Below, piece by piece: positions 18,101-21,876 of a stretch of DNA of 21,876 nt. How positions within the stretch are numbered: position 1 is the first letter of the stretch; every line of letters begins with the position of its first letter. The position numbers and the translations under genes were made by a program. The notes under the pieces were generated by a model. That model worked only from the letters and a program-made list of their open reading frames with translations, did not search any database and was not told the DNA's origin. This DNA comes from Dimorphilus gyrociliatus (Eukaryota > Annelida > Polychaeta > Dinophilidae): contig CAJFCJ010000183.1 of NCBI GenBank assembly GCA_904063045.1, positions 40,312-62,187 on the forward strand, written 5' to 3'.

Positions 18101-20065
18101 CTACTGACATACTGAATAACTCGAGATAGCCTTGAGAAAGTGGATCAGCACCTATAGATAATCCATGAAATTGAATTGGCAAGGACCACATTACATCTAA
18201 CCAATGTTCTTTTGCAGTGGCAAAAAAGCAGCTGTGTTGAGAAGGATATTCTTTTTGACGACCCCTTAATCTTGCCAGAAAAGGAGGATTGTGATTGGCA
18301 TCAGAAGTAATTACCCTTTTTGCAGTTAACTGAACATCGTCTATAAGACCAGTTTCCATTCCCAAAGCAACTCCTTGAATATCTGTAAGAAGTTTGTTTT
18401 GTTCAGGGTTATTGCTCAACGTCGTTTGGTTTGACTTGACCCCCACCTGCGACGTGATATCAAGTCAAGCTGACCGACAATGATACGAATCATAGTCGAC
18501 AACCCTCAACACATAAGACACTCTCATTATTTATACTCTGTTTAAAATTTCTTACCTATAGCCGTAGTATCCAATTGACAACCGCGAATTGACAAACGCA
18601 AATCCGGTGCCTTATACCAATGAGATGGATTTATACGTATACATCTTGCAACAATTGGATATTTGAAGAGGGTAACTCGAACTAATGACCAGGAATCATG
18701 TCCTATCGTATACTTAAAAAAATATAATAAAGACTAACTAATGATTCATGAAAATTGGATTAAAAAACTCAATTTTTCCCTTACAATAGGATCTCTTGTC
18801 TTGTGTTTGTAGTACCAGGAAAAATCCAGGCAATTCAAACTGTGTAAAAACAAGTTGTGTGATATTGAATTTCCGCTTATGCTTTCTCCTCCCAAAAGAT
18901 GATAGCCAGTTATGTTGTATATATTTATAAGATCCACTTGAAGCCATTGATATAAGTCATGAGTTTGAAATCTAAATGTTCCGAGATAATTGTCTTGTCG
19001 ATAACTTTTGAATTTAGCCTGCTGAGGTGAAGAGTTTTCAGAAGTGCTAACGCTGGACGCCGTGAAGCTTGATTCGGGAAGATTATCTATAACGTTGTTC
19101 TCCTTCATACAAGATGGTACAGCGTCACCTTCACATTCCCATTGATACAAATTGTGAAAAATACTCAATAGCACATTTTCATTAAAATTCTCTGCATAGA
19201 CCTTTGATGGATATAAAAAACATTCTCCATTGAATGTAGTCCAGACAACGCTATGACAAACGCCATGTTTACCAGAAAAACATTCCTAATTGGGAGAAAG
19301 ACAGAGAAAATACTAATGCAAGACAGATTATCAAAATAGTTTACCTGAAGACAAAAGTCTCTTGGAGCAATGACTTTAATAGAAGGACTCGTATTTCTAT
19401 AGGATTTTATGACATGCCATTGTGGTCTGCAGCCACTCTTATCAACTTTATCGTGTTTTTTAAAAAAAAGCAAAATATACATATATTATATATATTTAGA
19501 AATTTAGATAAATGTTGACTACAAACTTTTTGGCATTTCACATATATATCCAGGACTGCCAAATGATTCTGGAATATCTCTCCATAATCCGCTATCCCTT
19601 TCCATGTATACATATATTTCATTCCCAAAATGGGTATTTTCATTATGTGCAAAATTGTGAAATTTGAGTGGTGTGCCGTCACCCCAAATAAAATCTTTGG
19701 AAAATATTCCTTGAGAATCAACTCTCTTTAGGCCTATATAATATTGAGGTTTCAGGGAATTCTCAATATACAATTGAATGAAAGATAATTTCCTTGCAGA
19801 ATCAATTTTAACAACAGTTGAATTTTGACTATTACACAAAGAATCTATATGTAGAGGTGAATTTGAATTATCGTCAAACATTTTGATACAACTGTCAAGA
19901 TATCTTATCCATCCATAGGGACAATCATCACCTTTTTTCGTTAAATTAAACAATACTTTATAGAAAGAAAAAGAGAGAACAAAGATATACAATACCTTGC
20001 ACATTCACTGAATTGCCAATTGTTGATAATGATAAAATGATGCAAAATTTCAAAACTGACATCAT
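1..20065 (-). CDS. Giant polycystin-1-like receptor, 5' part (open at left edge)
   Basis: Reconstructed multi-exon gene. Exons, high to low: 20065-19996, 19931-19527, 19445-19345, 19285-18785, 18712-18556, 18382-17897, 17835-17253, 17182-16920, 16859-16393, 16209-16060, 15991-15113, 15024-14705, 14640-14429, 14376-14199, 14139-13692, 13630-13154, 12988-12835, 12763-12471, 12393-12279, 12221-12041, 11977-11766, 11703-11431, 11360-10311, 10231-10040, 9970-9734, 9657-9496, 9431-8544, 8481-2871, 2808-1959, 1902-1777, 1604-1517, 1447-1. Every junction is GT-AG and keeps frame, which argues for one gene rather than several. The total is about 5,858 codons, against roughly 4,300 residues for full-length vertebrate polycystin-1. 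REJ, degenerate GPS, TM1 and PLAT occur in the family's usual order. Family members sit in the plasma or ciliary membrane and pair with polycystin-2 channels. Human PKD1's leucine-rich repeats and WSC domain were not seen. Family assignment is firm; individual splice sites are predictions. Confidence 0.9.
228..289 (-). CDS. First transmembrane helix (TM1)
   Basis: A hydrophobic run of about 21 residues (AAVFGTICSLCILFIPLAVL) ends at the basic VRKLDKRDR. It lies between GPS and PLAT as in every polycystin-1-family protein. The stop-transfer charges place PLAT in the cytoplasm. Confidence 0.85.
366..2190 (-). CDS. GAIN-like region with degenerate GPS (exons 29-32)
   Basis: Covers the end of exon 29, exon 30 (1902-1777), exon 31 (1604-1517) and exon 32 (1447 on). 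Helical segments (VASTIYSVTSILN, ITSQINVANQIG) are followed by beta-strands, as in GAIN domains. The GPS box starts CKFWKDESWQEGSEC (codons from 479) and ends in FGSLGAG. The expected C-x-C is missing, and where H-L-T is expected the codons 401-393 give K-F-T, so self-cleavage looks lost. Two polybasic R-K-K-R sites (codons 1976-1965 and 896-885) lie in the region. Confidence 0.8.
1605..1776 (-). other. Long intron 30
   Basis: A 172-bp intron with a gtaagc donor and a pyrimidine-rich tttctatttgtag acceptor. It contains TTAGGTTAGGG on the minus strand (about 1723-1735). No coding exon was seen. Confidence 0.7.
2190..3645 (-). CDS. REJ region (end of exon 28, exon 29)
   Basis: Residues about 4765-5228. 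It starts ADWYCYSP, then IPVNISWDC with YKWKIF, YRIEYFLYML, YDPDN, FKWYCRE and GGCFGNG. After a 62-bp phase-2 intron (2809-2870) come KPPFGGHCNC, ISCLNW, YEYRARP, YLMLPVG and FDVHVKPPP. This follows the receptor-for-egg-jelly region of polycystin-1 and sea urchin REJ proteins strand by strand. The region packs against the GAIN domain in the family. Confidence 0.85.
3650..8010 (-). CDS. PKD-type repeat array, about 15 units (exon 28)
   Basis: Residues about 3310-4760, all in the 5,611-bp exon 28 (8481-2871). Units alternate. 'A' units have the PKD signature: W-x-W-F, or FGDG/FGNG, then a Y-x-x-x-G-x-Y-x-V/A-x-x-x-x-x-N turn, as in YTNYGVYNVSLTAWN, YSTAGEYRASATARN and YREPGSYVFTTTIFN. 'B' units lack it but share PPR.VSI, PTNVSC, RN(I/L)(T/S)V.AFC.N and SNSSF, with one Cys pair. 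I count eight A and seven B units with a genomic period of roughly 555-615 bp. PKD folds in polycystin-1 form a force-bearing ectodomain. N-x-S/T sites are very frequent. Confidence 0.85.
8040..9431 (-). CDS. Three tandem copies of an unrecognised four-cysteine domain
   Basis: Exon 27 (9431-8544) and the start of exon 28. Three stretches of about 130-160 residues end in the same pattern, C-x(6-7)-C-x21-C-x8-C. Anchors are TYVCGHV, SFLCFRI and KFLCFKV for the second Cys, and FVNC, YKNC and VINC for the last. The parts before each pattern are rich in beta-type strands and N-glycosylation sites but little conserved. I do not recognise the family. A 62-bp phase-1 intron separates copies 2 and 3. 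The position, just before the PKD array, suggests a spacer or ligand-binding stalk. Confidence 0.6.
9496..9657 (-). CDS. Exon 26: cysteine-rich EB/EGF-like module
   Basis: A 54-residue exon with phase-1 ends and seven cysteines: GDFCESDSHC, NSC, YTCQCEEYSL and NTCC. The C-x5-C, C-x-C and final C-C spacing resembles EB or EGF-like modules. It acts as a linker between the lectin array and the polycystin-type body. Exact family not settled. Confidence 0.6.
9734..10231 (-). CDS. F-type (fucolectin) lectin domain (exons 24 and 25)
   Basis: Residues about 2659-2801. It opens NIARGKVALQ, has AIDG, NDPWWVVSLLKTFNITGI, VLNRRDCC, then FKVGVAD, a Cys pair (KLCKHF, IECDGG) and SYLVIWMEG with LSLCEVEI. 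This is the F-type lectin order (eel fucolectin, tachylectin-4). In the fucose-binding triad H-x26-R-x-D-x4-R/K the R-x-D is kept, but the His position reads Ile and the last basic position reads Glu by direct counting. A 69-bp phase-1 intron follows the paired cysteines. Sugar specificity is therefore uncertain. Confidence 0.87.
10311..10905 (-). CDS. Fibrinogen-like C-terminal domain (rest of exon 23)
   Basis: Residues about 2460-2658. It carries EDWTILGQKLSS (the GGWTV.Q.R position), SWSDYKNGFES, EFWAGNQLATYLT (the EFWLGN signature), FYTYDSDNERSCSQ (calcium-loop and Cys region), RSGWWFPSKDSC and SNLLG, then KMIFKIK. This order is specific for FReD domains of fibrinogen, ficolin and tachylectin type, which bind acetylated sugars or matrix partners. 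It shares an exon with discoidin 4a without an intron. FReD domains are not part of any polycystin-1 architecture I know. Confidence 0.88.
10906..11360 (-). CDS. Discoidin domain 4a (first part of exon 23)
   Basis: It begins KCSLKLIEENALGI, then GFWRPRNDDSNPWILFYF (the exposed W and D/W strand), VSFFILQG, TKFKIQSSLDNIEW, and ends TRYLKFNLIDKF then QIELYGC. A clear F5/8C domain. Unlike cassettes 1-3, no second or third discoidin unit follows: after the terminal Cys the same exon runs straight into a fibrinogen-like domain. Confidence 0.85.
11431..11703 (-). CDS. Exon 22: PAN/apple domain 4
   Basis: Full PAN domain in one exon with phase-1 ends. The cysteine pattern C-x3-C-x7-C-x11-C is visible in DCLMACNE, FTCISF and DCVLYSS, followed by GDKLYFEA. 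This copy gives the cleanest view of the PAN module. Its acceptor (cacag, 11704) was fixed by frame. Confidence 0.8.
11766..12221 (-). CDS. C-type lectin domain 4 (exons 20 and 21)
   Basis: It opens ECPPGYFLFGLKC and has EECKGIQW and YTWPDGSTL. It ends LCGGFQEISGFWVKLSC and LISCEKQ, giving both disulfide pairs. No EPN/QPD is seen. The mid-domain 63-bp intron (11978-12040) is in phase 2, as in domains 2 and 3. The acceptor after 'aaaatatag' (11978) was chosen because the nearer 'cactcaag' breaks the frame. Confidence 0.87.
12279..12763 (-). CDS. Discoidin-like domain 3c (exons 18 and 19)
   Basis: It has SIYKITGFVIIS, then FNITIEYSTDLVNW (strand with S-D-x-x-x-W) and, after a 77-bp phase-0 intron (12394-12470), HLSIFIQ and SCWKISVNG. 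Phase-1 introns flank it. It fills the third discoidin slot of cassette 3 and is as diverged as 1c. Confidence 0.68.
12835..13484 (-). CDS. Discoidin domain 3b (exon 16 end, exon 17)
   Basis: It opens with GPKCHHPLG, then NVRLDSINCWIPQ, DYLQIDLGHVYHVTGFVMQ, FHVEYSLHRSHGW and, in exon 17, LQFIKFSSKNW with VRLEIIGC at the end. It is a textbook discoidin order. A 165-bp phase-0 intron (12989-13153) lies before SLNVRQ; a short cryptic exon inside this intron was considered but would break the frame. The exon ends in phase 1. Confidence 0.85.
12989..13153 (-). other. Long intron 16
   Basis: A 165-bp intron with a gtaaat donor and ctattttag acceptor. An internal acceptor-like 'ttgcgtag' could define a 20-nt exon, but this would break the frame. 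Confidence 0.65.
13485..14065 (-). CDS. Discoidin domain 3a (exon 15, start of exon 16)
   Basis: It contains ATLPNYNVAICEPAFDFECYLEV (read across several strands), RVTAFTTSARY, QVFYKRSLYDQWLAV (the Y..D...W strand) and, after the intron, FRFNPTSKFVFGILVLQLFG. The 61-bp phase-0 intron (13631-13691) comes after KDGDII, the equivalent point to domains 1a and 2a. The start is diverged, but order and spacing fit the other 'a' copies. Confidence 0.72.
14066..14376 (-). CDS. PAN/apple domain 3 (exon 14, start of exon 15)
   Basis: The cysteine pattern C-x3-C-x5-C-x14-C is seen in HCLDYCISHDWCKS and then NCELYN. The preceding 52-bp intron (14377-14428) is the shortest in the gene. A second, 59-bp intron (14140-14198, phase 2) splits the domain. 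The exon 14 donor was placed after AAACACGT because only that choice keeps frame into NLRRDNCELY. Confidence 0.75.
14429..14892 (-). CDS. C-type lectin domain 3 (end of exon 12, exon 13)
   Basis: It opens ICPPGSVRQLDKCYM, has YGIYIGAQ (WIGL position) and YVWSDGTPV, then KCLIKRDFFFDSGC and YAMCETK, so both disulfide pairs are present. No EPN/QPD is seen. A 64-bp phase-2 intron (14641-14704) splits the domain at the same point as in lectin domains 2 and 4. It ends in phase 1 at a gttagt donor. Confidence 0.87.
14893..15388 (-). CDS. Discoidin-like domain 2c (exon 11 end, exon 12 start)
   Basis: It has DGWWSADLGVIHYIERILMY, then a Cys pair, LRFRHIQLQFS and CIRFELYGE. WW.ADLG and the final F-E-L-Y-G strand are typical of the discoidin/F-type lectin superfamily; either name could apply. 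The 88-bp phase-0 intron (15025-15112) lies before EITCEF, the position used in domain 3c. Domain 1c lacks that intron. Confidence 0.72.
15389..15858 (-). CDS. Discoidin domain 2b (exon 11, middle)
   Basis: It opens with KPLGLASKYILNSQM, then GKWQFDLGIRHCIVKTL (W.QFDLG, a hallmark strand), YVKSFEVMYTDNPTQW and IIARYIQFTN, and ends ITMELYGY. It lies wholly inside the 879-bp exon 11 with no intron, like domain 1b but unlike domain 3b. Full-length and well preserved. Confidence 0.85.
15859..16589 (-). CDS. Discoidin domain 2a (exons 9, 10, start of 11)
   Basis: It starts GCEEPLINGPNAIPDSNI (the C..PL...I.DS.I start of F5/8C domains) and continues with GRIIQATRIEIEG and ASWVKSFYIDIS (the W...Y.. 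strand). It ends AQYLRFSPAEY then VRIEIYGCN. Exons are 16859-16393 (tail), 16209-16060 and 15991 onward. A 183-bp and a 68-bp intron interrupt it, both in phase 0. The second lies after the HGGRR turn, equivalent to the intron in domain 1a. A gtaaaa at 15892 looks like a donor but reading straight through keeps the domain intact. Confidence 0.82.
16210..16392 (-). other. Long intron 9
   Basis: A 183-bp intron, the largest in the gene. Donor gttagt, acceptor ctttctttag. It contains GTTAGGG on the minus strand (16321-16327). No extra exon that keeps phase was found. Confidence 0.7.
16590..16859 (-). CDS. PAN/apple domain 2 (first part of exon 9)
   Basis: The cysteine pattern C-x3-C-x7-C-x13-C is visible in SCSYLCKN, QCKGFSF and LCYLYND. 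The following stretch (DVAYWDSWELY) resembles the last strands of PAN domains and matches PAN 4 (GDKLYFEA). The phase-1 boundary with lectin domain 2 (C|GG) is as in the other cassettes. There is no intron inside. Confidence 0.75.
16920..17436 (-). CDS. C-type lectin domain 2 (end of exon 7, exon 8)
   Basis: It opens VCPPNTVEYENSCY and has HRSFIGLTV (WIGL position) and NWQWSNN. It ends HCVAYVTFKWQSVDC then YYTCEMK, giving both canonical disulfides of the fold. No EPN/QPD triplet is seen, so calcium-dependent sugar binding is doubtful. The 70-bp intron splits the domain in phase 2 (AG|A), the position and phase found in lectin domains 3 and 4. Its donor is immediately followed by a run of GTTT repeats. 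Confidence 0.85.
17226..17252. repeat. (GTTT)n microsatellite at a splice donor
   Basis: On the minus strand the intron 7 donor begins gtttgtttgtttgttgtttg. Each unit offers a further GT four bases on, all weaker than or equal to the first. Confidence 0.75.
17437..17835 (-). CDS. Discoidin-like domain 1c (first part of exon 7)
   Basis: A diverged beta-sandwich. It has ESIVIIDFDLLYHLVSFEIR (the D-L-G strand region), EWQLDWSKDNNNW (the S-x-D/N-x-x-W strand), and an end with ATKLRLLFW then CIEYSIDAC. It sits where the third discoidin unit lies in cassettes 2 and 3. The start is degenerate and the length about 130 residues. It could be scored as a generic galactose-binding-like fold rather than true F5/8C. 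It continues into lectin domain 2 without an intron. Confidence 0.65.
17897..18382 (-). CDS. Exon 6: discoidin domain 1b
   Basis: Best preserved discoidin copy. It opens ALGMETGLIDDVQLTA, matching the family start (LGMESG.I.D.QI.AS), has HWLDVMWSLPIQFHGLSIG, and ends ARYVRIHPDTW then YEFYG. Phase-1 introns on both sides make it a movable 1-1 module. The acceptor was chosen at 18383 (cttcttacag): the upstream cag at about 18450 is out of phase with exon 5, and other upstream AGs run into stops. The upstream intron (173 bp) is one of four unusually long ones. Confidence 0.88.
18383..18555 (-). other. Long intron 5 with hairpin
   Basis: A 173-bp intron, more than twice the usual size here. It holds a 9-bp perfect inverted repeat (18431-18439 and 18460-18468, TTGACTTGA/TCAAGTCAA) around a 20-nt loop. 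About 60 bp before the acceptor the frame of exon 6 happens to stay open, but no acceptor there is in phase with exon 5. Confidence 0.7.
18556..19112 (-). CDS. Discoidin (F5/8 type C) domain 1a
   Basis: Exon 4 (to 18785) and exon 5 (18712-18556). It has the discoidin layout: Cys near the start, FTASSVS, YQWLQVDL (the W.QVDLG strand), YNITGYHLLGG, then ARCIRINPSHW and LRLSIRGC at the end. The 72-bp phase-0 intron falls between the 'WYYKHKTRDPI' strand and the 'YTIGHDSW' strand, and introns of the same phase sit at the equivalent point in other discoidin copies of this gene. These domains bind carbohydrates, lipids or matrix proteins. Confidence 0.85.
19113..19445 (-). CDS. PAN/apple domain 1 (exon 3 and start of exon 4)
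   Basis: Exon 3 is 19445-19345 and exon 4 begins at 19285 after a 59-bp intron. The cysteine pattern C-x3-C-x7-C-x11-C followed by F-L (CLQEC, then GVCHS, then GECFL) matches the PAN/apple fold and recurs in the three later cassettes. PAN domains bind proteins or carbohydrates. The phase-1 boundary with the preceding lectin domain is shared with all other cassettes; the phase-0 intron inside the domain is unique to this copy. Confidence 0.7.
19527..19931 (-). CDS. Exon 2: C-type lectin domain 1 (cassette 1)
   Basis: Residues about 24-158. It opens CPYGW..Y..SC, carries YYIGL (the WIGL position), then IWGDGTPL and GLWRDI (the W-N-D position) and ends GYICE, which is the C-type lectin fold in order. 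The EPN/QPD calcium-sugar motif is absent. The second, internal disulfide is also missing: NEIYVY stands where family members have a Cys, and no Cys follows WRDI. Unlike the three later copies it has no intron in mid-domain. It ends at a gtttgt donor (19526) in phase 1. An in-frame TAG lies a few bases into the intron, so intron retention would give a short secreted lectin. Confidence 0.85.
19996..20065 (-). CDS. Exon 1: signal peptide
   Basis: Starts with two adjacent ATGs (20065 and 20062). It encodes MM, a Lys, then a hydrophobic run (FCIILSLSTIG) and a small-residue cleavage-like region, a typical secretory signal of about 20 residues. The exon ends in phase 1 at a gtattg donor (19995). 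The 64-bp intron joins exactly to the Gly-Asp-Asp-Cys-Pro that opens the first lectin domain. That join and the leader sequence are why this start was chosen over the internal ATGs of exon 2. Confidence 0.8.
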
Positions 20066-20105
20066 TAGTGACTTTTTCCCGTTTGAACTTTGTATCTTTA
20101 TTGCG

Positions 20106-20111
20106 CTTATA
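20106..20111 (-). promoter_or_regulatory. Possible TATA element of the giant gene
   Basis: TATAAG on the minus strand, about 40 bp upstream of the ATG pair at 20065. If used, the 5' UTR would be very short. The sequence is AT-rich, so a chance match is likely. Confidence 0.25.
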
Positions 20112-20658
20112 AGAATGGTCATTTATCTAATTTTTTATTATCTATGAACAATAACTTTATGTTTTATTTCATTTATAATTTATTTAAATTAGTGAAAAGG
20201 TGAAAGGTATTTCAACTCTTTCTATAATTTCAAACATAGTCATCTCATACATAATTATGATCTGAAAAGTCGTTAATACAAGAAAAGGATGTTATATTAT
20301 TAAACAATAACCTTTCTCAATTATTTCTCTTTTCAACTTTATTGATTTCTTCTTAAGAAAGGCAAAAAAAATCGTTCAACCAATTGTCCCTCTTGGTTTT
20401 AAATACTTTAATTTTAATGTCCCTTGTAGAAAAAGGTTAAAATACAAAATTACAGCCTATTTTAGTATCAATACTTTTGAAATGTCATGTTTATCACTCA
20501 TTTTCTATTCAGTCGTGTTTTTTTGTCTATAAATTTTTCAGTGTAGAGGAAAATTTATAAATTTTAAATAAGGAAAACATTTAGGTATAGAATTTTAGAA
20601 ATGAAAAGATGAAGGAATATAAATTATAACGGCCCTTGATTATAAAGTTTAAGCCTAG

Positions 20659-20948
20659 GTTTGTGGCTTTATTGAGGTTGAAAGAATTTCAATTTCACTG
20701 ATTTCGGTCCATGTTAAAGCTAAACTAAAGGTTAGGGATAAAAGAGAAGAAATTACTTTACCCACTGATGGGTTAGATCTTAATTGTTAGGGTCTAAGTG
20801 TCAAAATAAGAGACGTTTTGTCCAAAGCATCCGATATGCAGTATCTAGGTGAAATTAGAAAAAACTAAACTTATTTTACTTTGTAATCTAAGAGAATATC
20901 TAAATTTCAGGTGCAAACGTAACCATAGAGAGAGCGAAAAGTACCCAG
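20659..20948 (+). other. Candidate small plus-strand exons (20659-20730, 20791-20848, 20911-20948)
   Basis: A perfect donor consensus CAG|GTAAGT lies at 20948/20949, preceded 38 nt earlier by a good acceptor (aaatttcag, 20910). Upstream, CTAG|gtgaaa at 20848 would make a 62-bp intron, and AAG|gttagg at 20730 to tgttag at 20790 a 60-bp intron, the normal size here. Joined, the three pieces read open in one frame (parts: ISVHVKAKLK, KIRDVLSKASDMQYLG, ANVTIERAKSTQ). The stretches 20791-20848 and 20911-20948 are less AT-rich than their surroundings. No start codon, final exon or known domain was found, so this may be a non-coding transcript or chance. Confidence 0.3.
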
Positions 20949-21216
20949 GTAAGTACTTATATGTATAATTGATATGTTAGAAATATATATATATATACTG
21001 TATATATAAATTATACATACATAACAATGTGGTTTATTAAAATGCTATCATAGAAAAATAGGTGGAAAAAGTTTGATGGTTTCCCCTCAGTACAAATCAA
21101 TAGTTCCATCATTTTAAACAGTTTAAACAATTATTATTTTTCCCTTTTAAGCAAACGTTCTACTTAAAAAAGAACTACCCAAATGGAATGTAAGCCTACG
21201 TATCTGTTGTATTTGT

Positions 21217-21222
21217 TTTATT
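21217..21222 (-). terminator. Polyadenylation signal AATAAA of the Ig gene
   Basis: Canonical AATAAA on the minus strand about 35 bp after the stop codon at 21257, giving a very short 3' UTR. This fits the compact genome. Confidence 0.65.
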
Positions 21223-21256
21223 TCTGAAGAAAGCAAAAATCTCTTTAAAGCATTAT

Positions 21257-21876
21257 CTATTGGTAAATTTGTACATTTCCATAGGCTATGGGTAAAAGTC
21301 CATCTATTTCTGATTTTGCCCGACATTCATAGATTCCTTCATCCATCTTGGTAGGAAAGGGCAAGTCAACAACAGCCTATAAAGAAAGAAAGAAATATAT
21401 ATATATATATATATATGTATACTGTGTACGTGAAATATTTGAATAAAAGCAGAGATTTTTGTAGGAAAAAAATGATTAAATATTATTTTATTACCAAAGA
21501 ATGCATTGTGTCTTTGTTTGTCCAAGTATTATCTAATATTCTCTTATTATCTTTATAGATTTCTAAGTCAATATCATCTCCAAAATCATATTCAATTTCG
21601 CAATAAAAGCATCCAATTCTGCCAGGTAAAACAGGAATTGTTGAATTGAATGATCTTTCAAAATTAAGACCGTTATTTCCTTCATAAAAACAACTTCTAA
21701 AGTATGGATATTTTAAAATTTGTGCTGTATTTTTTTCTTTAATATGCAAATGTTTTATTGAGAAAATTGACTCAATCTTTGCATGATGATAATCATCTTC
21801 TTCATTTGAATTTGGATGGCGTGGTTGATAGAATGAATGGATGATAAAATCTATTTGACTATCAATATCTTTAGGA
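21257..21876 (-). CDS. Immunoglobulin-domain protein, C-terminal part (open at right edge)
   Basis: Two exons: 21876-21495 (open at the edge) and 21376-21257, with a 118-bp phase-0 intron. The C-terminal Ig-like domain has CFYCEIEY (B strand Cys), LEIYKDNKRIL (C strand region) and DEGIYECRA (the D-x-G-x-Y-x-C F strand), and ends with GNVQIYQ and TAG at 21259-21257. The part before it (FIIHSFYQPRHPN, then YFRSCFYEGN) has a Cys and may be the end of another Ig domain or a linker. With nothing after the last strand, no membrane anchor exists on this isoform, so a secreted or matrix role is likely. The N-terminus and full domain count are outside the window. Confidence 0.82.
21394..21416. repeat. 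(AT)n microsatellite in the Ig-gene intron
   Basis: About eleven AT units inside the intron 21377-21494. On the coding strand they are followed by TTTC repeats that form the polypyrimidine tract before the acceptor at 21377. The run makes this intron longer than most in the window. Confidence 0.85.

Larger units (their letters stand above)
20066..21256. other. Intergenic region with AT microsatellites
   Basis: About 1.2 kb between the start of the giant gene and the 3' end of the Ig gene, both on the minus strand. Left half (20066-20650): AT-rich with no recognisable coding potential, probably promoter and upstream control. Right half: plus-strand splice signals (20659-20949, described separately), an AT-repeat with a palindromic atatatactgtatata core at about 20982-21008, and the 3' flank of the Ig gene. 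GTTAGGG occurs at 20731-20737 and 20786-20792. No RNA gene was recognised. Confidence 0.6.

Noticed and set aside
18383-18446. Extra N-terminal coding stretch of exon 6 (in-frame open sequence upstream of 18382)
   Set aside because: The acceptors that could include it are out of phase with exon 5 or run into a stop, and the discoidin domain starts exactly after the chosen acceptor.
1-20065. Several separate genes (secreted lectins followed by a polycystin) instead of one
   Set aside because: Each junction from exon 1 to exon 32 joins in phase with GT-AG introns of normal size. No new signal-peptide start or convincing terminal exon with a polyadenylation signal was noticed between domains. 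cDNA could still show otherwise.

Overview
This is an AT-rich, intron-dense eukaryotic window, almost certainly from a bilaterian animal with a compact genome. The reconstructed gene has 31 complete introns in the window: 27 are 52-88 bp and four are 165-183 bp, and all follow the GT-AG rule. Protein families (C-type lectin, PAN/apple, discoidin, fibrinogen-like, F-type lectin, PKD, REJ, GAIN/GPS, PLAT, Ig) are metazoan. The mix together with the tiny introns suggests a lophotrochozoan with a miniaturised genome, such as a Dimorphilus-like annelid. That placement is a guess.

Nearly the whole window (1..20065, minus strand) reads as one giant gene for a polycystin-1-family protein. It starts with a signal-peptide exon at 20065 and is still open at base 1, inside the PLAT domain that follows the first transmembrane helix. 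I could join 32 exons in phase, giving about 5,858 codons in the window with no stop at any junction. The remaining membrane part (rest of PLAT, later helices, polycystin domain) must lie beyond the left edge.

From N- to C-terminus: signal peptide; three full copies of a cassette [C-type lectin, PAN/apple, discoidin a, b, c]; a fourth copy cut short to [C-type lectin, PAN, discoidin]; a fibrinogen-like domain; an F-type (fucolectin) domain; a small cysteine-rich EB/EGF-like exon; three copies of an unrecognised domain with a four-cysteine signature; a 15-unit array of alternating PKD-type domains in one 5.6 kb exon; the REJ region; a GAIN-like region with a degenerate GPS motif; TM1; and the start of PLAT. 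The rear half (PKD-REJ-GPS-TM-PLAT) is the classical polycystin-1 body. The front half is an unusually long lectin and adhesion array, which suggests a receptor that reads glycans or matrix outside the cell and couples this to a polycystin-type channel complex. That role is inferred.

At the right edge (21257..21876, minus strand) is the 3' end of a second gene, ending in an immunoglobulin-like domain without a membrane anchor. Between the two genes (20066..21256) lie the putative promoter of the giant gene, AT microsatellites, and a set of plus-strand splice signals that could mark one to three small undescribed exons. I saw no tRNA, rRNA, CRISPR array or recognisable transposon.
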